From: an uncultured Oscillospiraceae bacterium
GTDB taxonomy: Bacteria; Bacillota; Clostridia; Oscillospirales; Oscillospiraceae
NCBI GenBank assembly: GCA_944387015.1
Contig: CALXDH010000014.1
Span: forward strand, 1-61,637
Direction of reading: 5' to 3'
Length of the DNA: 61,637 bases
Shown here in pieces: positions 61,230 through 61,637 of the stretch. The translations under genes and the position numbers were made by a program. The notes beneath the pieces are model-generated. The model ran no database searches. It was not told the DNA's origin and saw only the letters and a program-made list of their open reading frames with translations. Positions within the stretch are counted from its first letter, which is position 1. Each line of letters begins with the position of its first letter.

Positions 61230-61637
61230 CTAAAAACCAACTTGGGTTATATTTGTGACCTCCACCGTTTCCCATCCTGTCCAACGGAACACCTTATAGA
61301 GCCGTCCGCCTTGCAGATAGTAGATGTAATTCCCATCTACGACAAAGGATGTAATGGAACCCACATCTGCCAGCAGTTCGTCCACCGTCGGTTCATGGTC
61401 AAGCAGCCCCCAAAAGGTCGCTGTGTTATCAGAGCCGGTGCTGAAATAAAGCCGTGTGGAGAAATTCTTTAAGTCGATCCGGTAAATCTGAAAGCCATCC
61501 CCCACCTCGCCGCTGGAGGCATAATAACAGGCATCCTCGTCAACATAGATGCTGGAGATAGCCCCGGATTGTCCAAAGGGATCACGGGTCAGCAGGATGG
61601 CCTCGCCTGTGGCCTTGCTGGTCGCGGTGATGGTGTT
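61230..61637 (-). CDS. C-terminal part of a protein with repeated beta-strand pattern (cut by window end)
   Basis: The last 135 codons of a gene whose 5' part lies beyond the window. The readable sequence has aromatic-rich strand repeats with the pattern I-x-V/S-x-D-x-x-x-x-YY-x-x-x (SIYVDEDACYYASSGEV, SFVVDGNYIYYLQGGRLYKV), as in DUF5050/beta-propeller-like surface proteins. It ends TNITQVGF. The stop is followed by no obvious terminator on this strand. Function unknown; the fold assignment is inference. Confidence 0.7.
   Translation of the reverse strand, partial: NTITATSKATGEAILLTRDPFGQSGAISSIYVDEDACYYASSGEVGDGFQIYRIDLKNFSTRLYFSTGSDNTATFWGLLDHEPTVDELLADVGSITSFVVDGNYIYYLQGGRLYKVFRWTGWETVEVTNITQVGF

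Noticed and set aside
61048-61284. A 78-codon minus-strand frame downstream of the last partial gene
   Set aside because: It overlaps the 3' end of the partial gene and reads through the hairpins at 61103-61144; no ribosome site.

Overview
The window is a GC-rich stretch of core chromosome from a spore-forming, Gram-positive anaerobe of the Clostridia, most likely an Oscillospiraceae relative (Flavonifractor/Oscillibacter/Lawsonibacter type). That placement is inferred from gene content and order: a CIRCE-controlled groES-groL operon, gdpP-rplI-dnaB, tilS-hpt-ftsH, recJ-relA-dtd-hemZ, and the sporulation/cell-division run spoVB-like-mazG-hup-rqcP-yabP-yabQ-divIC-S1. Rubrerythrin, an arginine deiminase cluster and oxygen-independent HemZ fit an anaerobe. 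I see no prophage, CRISPR array, transposase or rRNA.

Layout. 1-2.5 kb: tRNA-Met(CAT), then groL and groES on the minus strand behind a perfect CIRCE. 2.5-8.5 kb: lipid kinase, rRNA methyltransferase, an NfeD/SPFH membrane pair and RNase J. 8.5-16.8 kb: gdpP, a small membrane protein, rplI, dnaB, tilS, hpt, ftsH, with a duplicated dnaB 3' end at 12.6-12.9 kb. 16.9-20.6 kb: arginine deiminase pathway (arcA, arcB, YfcC-type antiporter). 20.8-30.6 kb: DegV, a MarR-MATE efflux operon, a nucleobase permease, an AbgB-like amidohydrolase, a polar amino acid ABC importer, rubrerythrin with a 49-residue companion. 30.7-40.5 kb: Na/Pi transporter, patatin, M18 aminopeptidase, tRNA-Gly(CCC), D,D-carboxypeptidase, pgi, a small P-loop protein, an SLH-anchored protein. 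40.7-55.0 kb: one long plus-strand run covering DNA repair, stringent response, tRNA proofreading, heme synthesis, purine salvage and the sporulation/division cluster. 55.3-61.6 kb: hpf, a PIN/NYN-like protein, an XRE regulator, gap, an unusual histidine-kinase-like ATPase, mnmA, a 25-codon minus-strand gene, tRNA-Gly(GCC), and the 3' part of a gene that runs off the window.

Most operons are bounded by strong intrinsic terminators, and many promoters match the vegetative -35/-10 consensus with 17-bp spacing. The least explained items are the 25-codon gene at 60.7 kb with its own Shine-Dalgarno and terminator, the 74-bp duplication of the dnaB 3' end flanking a structured insert, the long yabQ/divIC overlap, a kinase-like protein with no phospho-acceptor histidine, an SLH protein with a GH18-like fold lacking the catalytic acid, and two small conserved-looking proteins (P-loop, PIN/NYN-like) of unknown role. 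Products are assigned by reading translated motifs; no database search was run.
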